Below, one piece after another: positions 61,562 through 64,000 of a stretch of 64,000 bases of DNA. The stretch lies in NCBI RefSeq assembly GCF_023256325.1, contig NZ_JAGDXI010000044.1, positions 62,001 to 126,000 of the forward strand. The letters are read 5' to 3'. Position numbers and translations under genes: made by a program. The notes below the pieces were generated by a model. That model saw nothing but the letters and a program-made list of their open reading frames with translations. It was not told the DNA's origin and made no database searches. The stretch comes from Caldisphaera sp. Lineage in GTDB: Archaea > Thermoproteota > Thermoprotei_A > Sulfolobales > Acidilobaceae. The number at the start of each line of letters is the position of its first letter. Position 1 is the stretch's first letter.

Positions 61562-62410
61562 ATGAAGTTTGCTGATGCGCACTCACATATAAATCCAATT
61601 AAAGGAATGGGATATAAAATATCAGAAAAATTTAAATCTAATGGAGGATGGTTCATTTCTTACGTCTCAGCGTCGCCTTGGGATTACTTTGATGATTTTA
61701 ATGGTTTTGAATCATATAGAAAAATGATAGAATATCAAATAAAAGAGTGCAAGAAATCAAATGAAATAGGAATTAAAACTGTTTGTATAGCTGGTTTCCA
61801 TCCTGAAGATATAGATTTTTTAATCGATAAAATAAAGATGAGCCCAAGCAGCGTCTTAAATTTAGGTTTAAAGGTCATAGAATATGAATCCAATTTATGC
61901 AAAGATGGTATTCTCTATGGTATTGGTGAAGTTGGAAGACAACACTATAAAACCATGCCTGAGAGAGTAGCTATTTCTCAAATTATTTTGGAAAAAGCCT
62001 TTGAATACGCTAAAGATTATGATTGTATGATACACATGCATTTAGAAAATGCTGATATAGATACGGTGAAAATAATAGATTATAATGTTAATAAGGCTAA
62101 TATAAACAATAAAAGAAAAATAGTATTCCATCATGCAAAACCATCAATGTTAATTGAAATCAATAACCTTGGATATTCTTCTACAGTATATGGCATAGAT
62201 GAAGTCTTAAATTTTGTTCTATATAGTTTACCTCCAATTTTTATGATAGAAAGCGACTTTCCTGATAATCCTGCGTACAAGAAAGTTGTATATCCATGGG
62301 AACTTCCAACAAAAATAGTTGAGATTTCTAAAAAATTTAATCTAAGTGAAGAATATCTATATAAAGTTAATATTGATAACATTAAACAATCATATGGTAT
62401 AGAACCTTAA
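61562..62410 (+). CDS. TatD-related metal-dependent hydrolase
   Basis: FADAHSHINP, AGFHPED, GIGEVGRQHY, MIHMHLEN, FHHAKPS, ESDFPDNP. Confidence 0.88.
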   Translation: MKFADAHSHINPIKGMGYKISEKFKSNGGWFISYVSASPWDYFDDFNGFESYRKMIEYQIKECKKSNEIGIKTVCIAGFHPEDIDFLIDKIKMSPSSVLNLGLKVIEYESNLCKDGILYGIGEVGRQHYKTMPERVAISQIILEKAFEYAKDYDCMIHMHLENADIDTVKIIDYNVNKANINNKRKIVFHHAKPSMLIEINNLGYSSTVYGIDEVLNFVLYSLPPIFMIESDFPDNPAYKKVVYPWELPTKIVEISKKFNLSEEYLYKVNIDNIKQSYGIEP

Positions 62411-63741
62411 GAAAAATCAGCTACTTCTAGAGCTTCTTTTTGCTCTAGTTTCTTAACTGATAAATACCTATAAGATATTTGCTGTAAAAATGCATTATGT
62501 CCTTGTATCATTACTGAATGCAACCTAGAGTTTGATTTCTTTAAGAGCTTATTTATTATTTCAGGGCTGAGCCTATCCTCTCCATCAGTTATCAAAACAA
62601 TATCGCTTGGTTTATCTTTACTGCTCGTCTTTGTTTTATCCATATCATCGACTGCAGATGATATAGCCCTCGTTATATCAGTTCCTCCCCCTGCTTTTAT
62701 TCTTGCTAAATATGATAAAACGTTTAAAATATCTGATGCCTTTGCATTACTTTTAACGTTCATAGGTTGATAAGGAACCGAATCGAAAAATCTAACAAAA
62801 AAGTTTCTTCCTTCATCCATAGCTTTTTTAAATAACGCAACTGCAACAGCTCTAGCCCAATCTATTTTTGAACCTACCATACTACCGCTTTTATCTAATA
62901 AAACATAAATAGGCCCTTTGTTTGAAGGTAAGTTCTTTTCATAGAGTAATAACCTATCATTAGCAAATTCTGCATAAAACAATAAACTTGGAAATGCGAG
63001 CTGGCTATAATGTACTCTTTCTATATCTCCCCCAATTTCGATTCCTGAGATCCAACCTTTAGAATAATTTATAGTGTTTTTTGTTTTTGCATTGGTTATC
63101 ATCTTTAGGCCTTCTATTTTCTCTAAAATTCTCGCTACATCAGTTTCTCTTGCTAACTTTAATATTTCCTCTGCAGAGCCTTCTAAAGAAAAAATGCTTC
63201 CTTTTCCTGCGCCCATTTTTTCAGCTAGCATCTTAACTTCTTTTGCCATCTCCGCGTCTTTCATAGCTGATTCAGAGGCTTTTTGTATAGCATTTTGTAA
63301 TTCTTGAGAATTATTTCCTTCATTATCAGACTCGTTTTGGCTATTTCCTTCTTTTCCTTTATCGCCTCCTTGATTTGGCGGTAATAACTTGTTAAGTTTT
63401 TCTATAAATGAAGCTGCTGCAACTATACTTGTAACGCTATCTGCTGACGTATATATTTTAGTTTTCCAAGCCGATTCTGTTTTTAACAATGTAGATATTA
63501 CTGTTCTTCTAAATGCCTCTTCTTCATCATCTTCAGGAGATGTTTCATCTGTTGATGGTATTGGGAAATAATATGTATAAAACAAGTCTATACCTAAATA
63601 GGGGGAAATTCTTGGATCCAAGTTTTTTCCTGATAAGTCCTTTGCTGTTGCTAATATTTTCTCTCCTCTATAAAGTCTTAGCTCATCTATGTTGCCTATT
63701 TCTCTATAAACGCTTTCTTTTCTTTTATTTTGCTTCTCCAT
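62407..63741 (-). CDS. von Willebrand factor A (CoxE-like) domain protein
   Basis: MIDAS YVLLDKSGSMVGSKIDWARAVAVALF, GGGTDITRAI, VLITDGED. Confidence 0.88.
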   Translation of the reverse strand: MEKQNKRKESVYREIGNIDELRLYRGEKILATAKDLSGKNLDPRISPYLGIDLFYTYYFPIPSTDETSPEDDEEEAFRRTVISTLLKTESAWKTKIYTSADSVTSIVAAASFIEKLNKLLPPNQGGDKGKEGNSQNESDNEGNNSQELQNAIQKASESAMKDAEMAKEVKMLAEKMGAGKGSIFSLEGSAEEILKLARETDVARILEKIEGLKMITNAKTKNTINYSKGWISGIEIGGDIERVHYSQLAFPSLLFYAEFANDRLLLYEKNLPSNKGPIYVLLDKSGSMVGSKIDWARAVAVALFKKAMDEGRNFFVRFFDSVPYQPMNVKSNAKASDILNVLSYLARIKAGGGTDITRAISSAVDDMDKTKTSSKDKPSDIVLITDGEDRLSPEIINKLLKKSNSRLHSVMIQGHNAFLQQISYRYLSVKKLEQKEALEVADFS

Positions 63742-63751
63742 ATTAGATTCC

Positions 63752-63988
63752 TCACATATTTAACTTTATCATTATTTCTTGAGATAGAGATTCTATCATA
63801 TCATTTAATTCTTCTGCCTTTTTCCTTATTTCTTCATCTTCAACATCTTGAACCAGGTTTTGTACTTTTGACTTTGCAGCTTTCAGGTTTTTATATATTT
63901 CCAGAAGCCTTGGGTCAAAAGATTGCATCTGTTGTATACTTCTCCTAGAGTTCTTTATATTGCTAGTTATTTCTTCTAATTCTCTCAT
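63752..63988 (-). CDS. Hypothetical coiled-coil protein, possibly continuing toward the window edge
   Basis: 78-aa helical frame just upstream of the vWA gene. Confidence 0.5.
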   Translation of the reverse strand: MRELEEITSNIKNSRRSIQQMQSFDPRLLEIYKNLKAAKSKVQNLVQDVEDEEIRKKAEELNDMIESLSQEIMIKLNM

Positions 63989-64000
63989 AACTCTATCCTT

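Overview
AT-rich archaeal chromosome segment, almost certainly a crenarchaeote (Thermoprotei). A low-GC Acidilobales member such as Caldisphaera is my guess from gene content and GC, not a database result. It is mostly housekeeping: a ribosomal protein/RNA polymerase operon (L7Ae-S13-S4-S11-Rpo3-L18e-L13-S9-Rpo10-S2), mevalonate genes (HMGS, thiolase, DUF35, HMGR), GGGP synthase, purine genes (adenine deaminase, GuaA, GuaB), Cren7, PriL, wybutosine enzymes, Spt5-SecE, a proteasome beta subunit, MoaA and heme O synthase. I found no CRISPR array, IS element or prophage. Most notable: (1) a 55-nt tRNA-like gene at 17317-17371 that has acceptor, D-arm, anticodon-like arm and CCA but no T-arm; it looks like an internally deleted tRNA-Lys(CTT). 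(2) An unlisted 40-aa peptide ending CATDSDCATCCCNYCPVC (27756-27878, minus), apparently in an operon with two secreted/membrane-anchored proteins. (3) Three copies of a G-centred palindrome, TTGTTAAC-N5/6-GTTAACAA, all in intergenic regions. (4) A perfect 20-bp inverted repeat at the promoter of a CBS-domain gene. (5) A GC-rich hairpin 5 nt after the speD stop codon. (6) Two elongator tRNAs, Gln and Gly, that read as C33 rather than U33. SecE and Sec61-beta genes, absent from the supplied ORF track, were also found.
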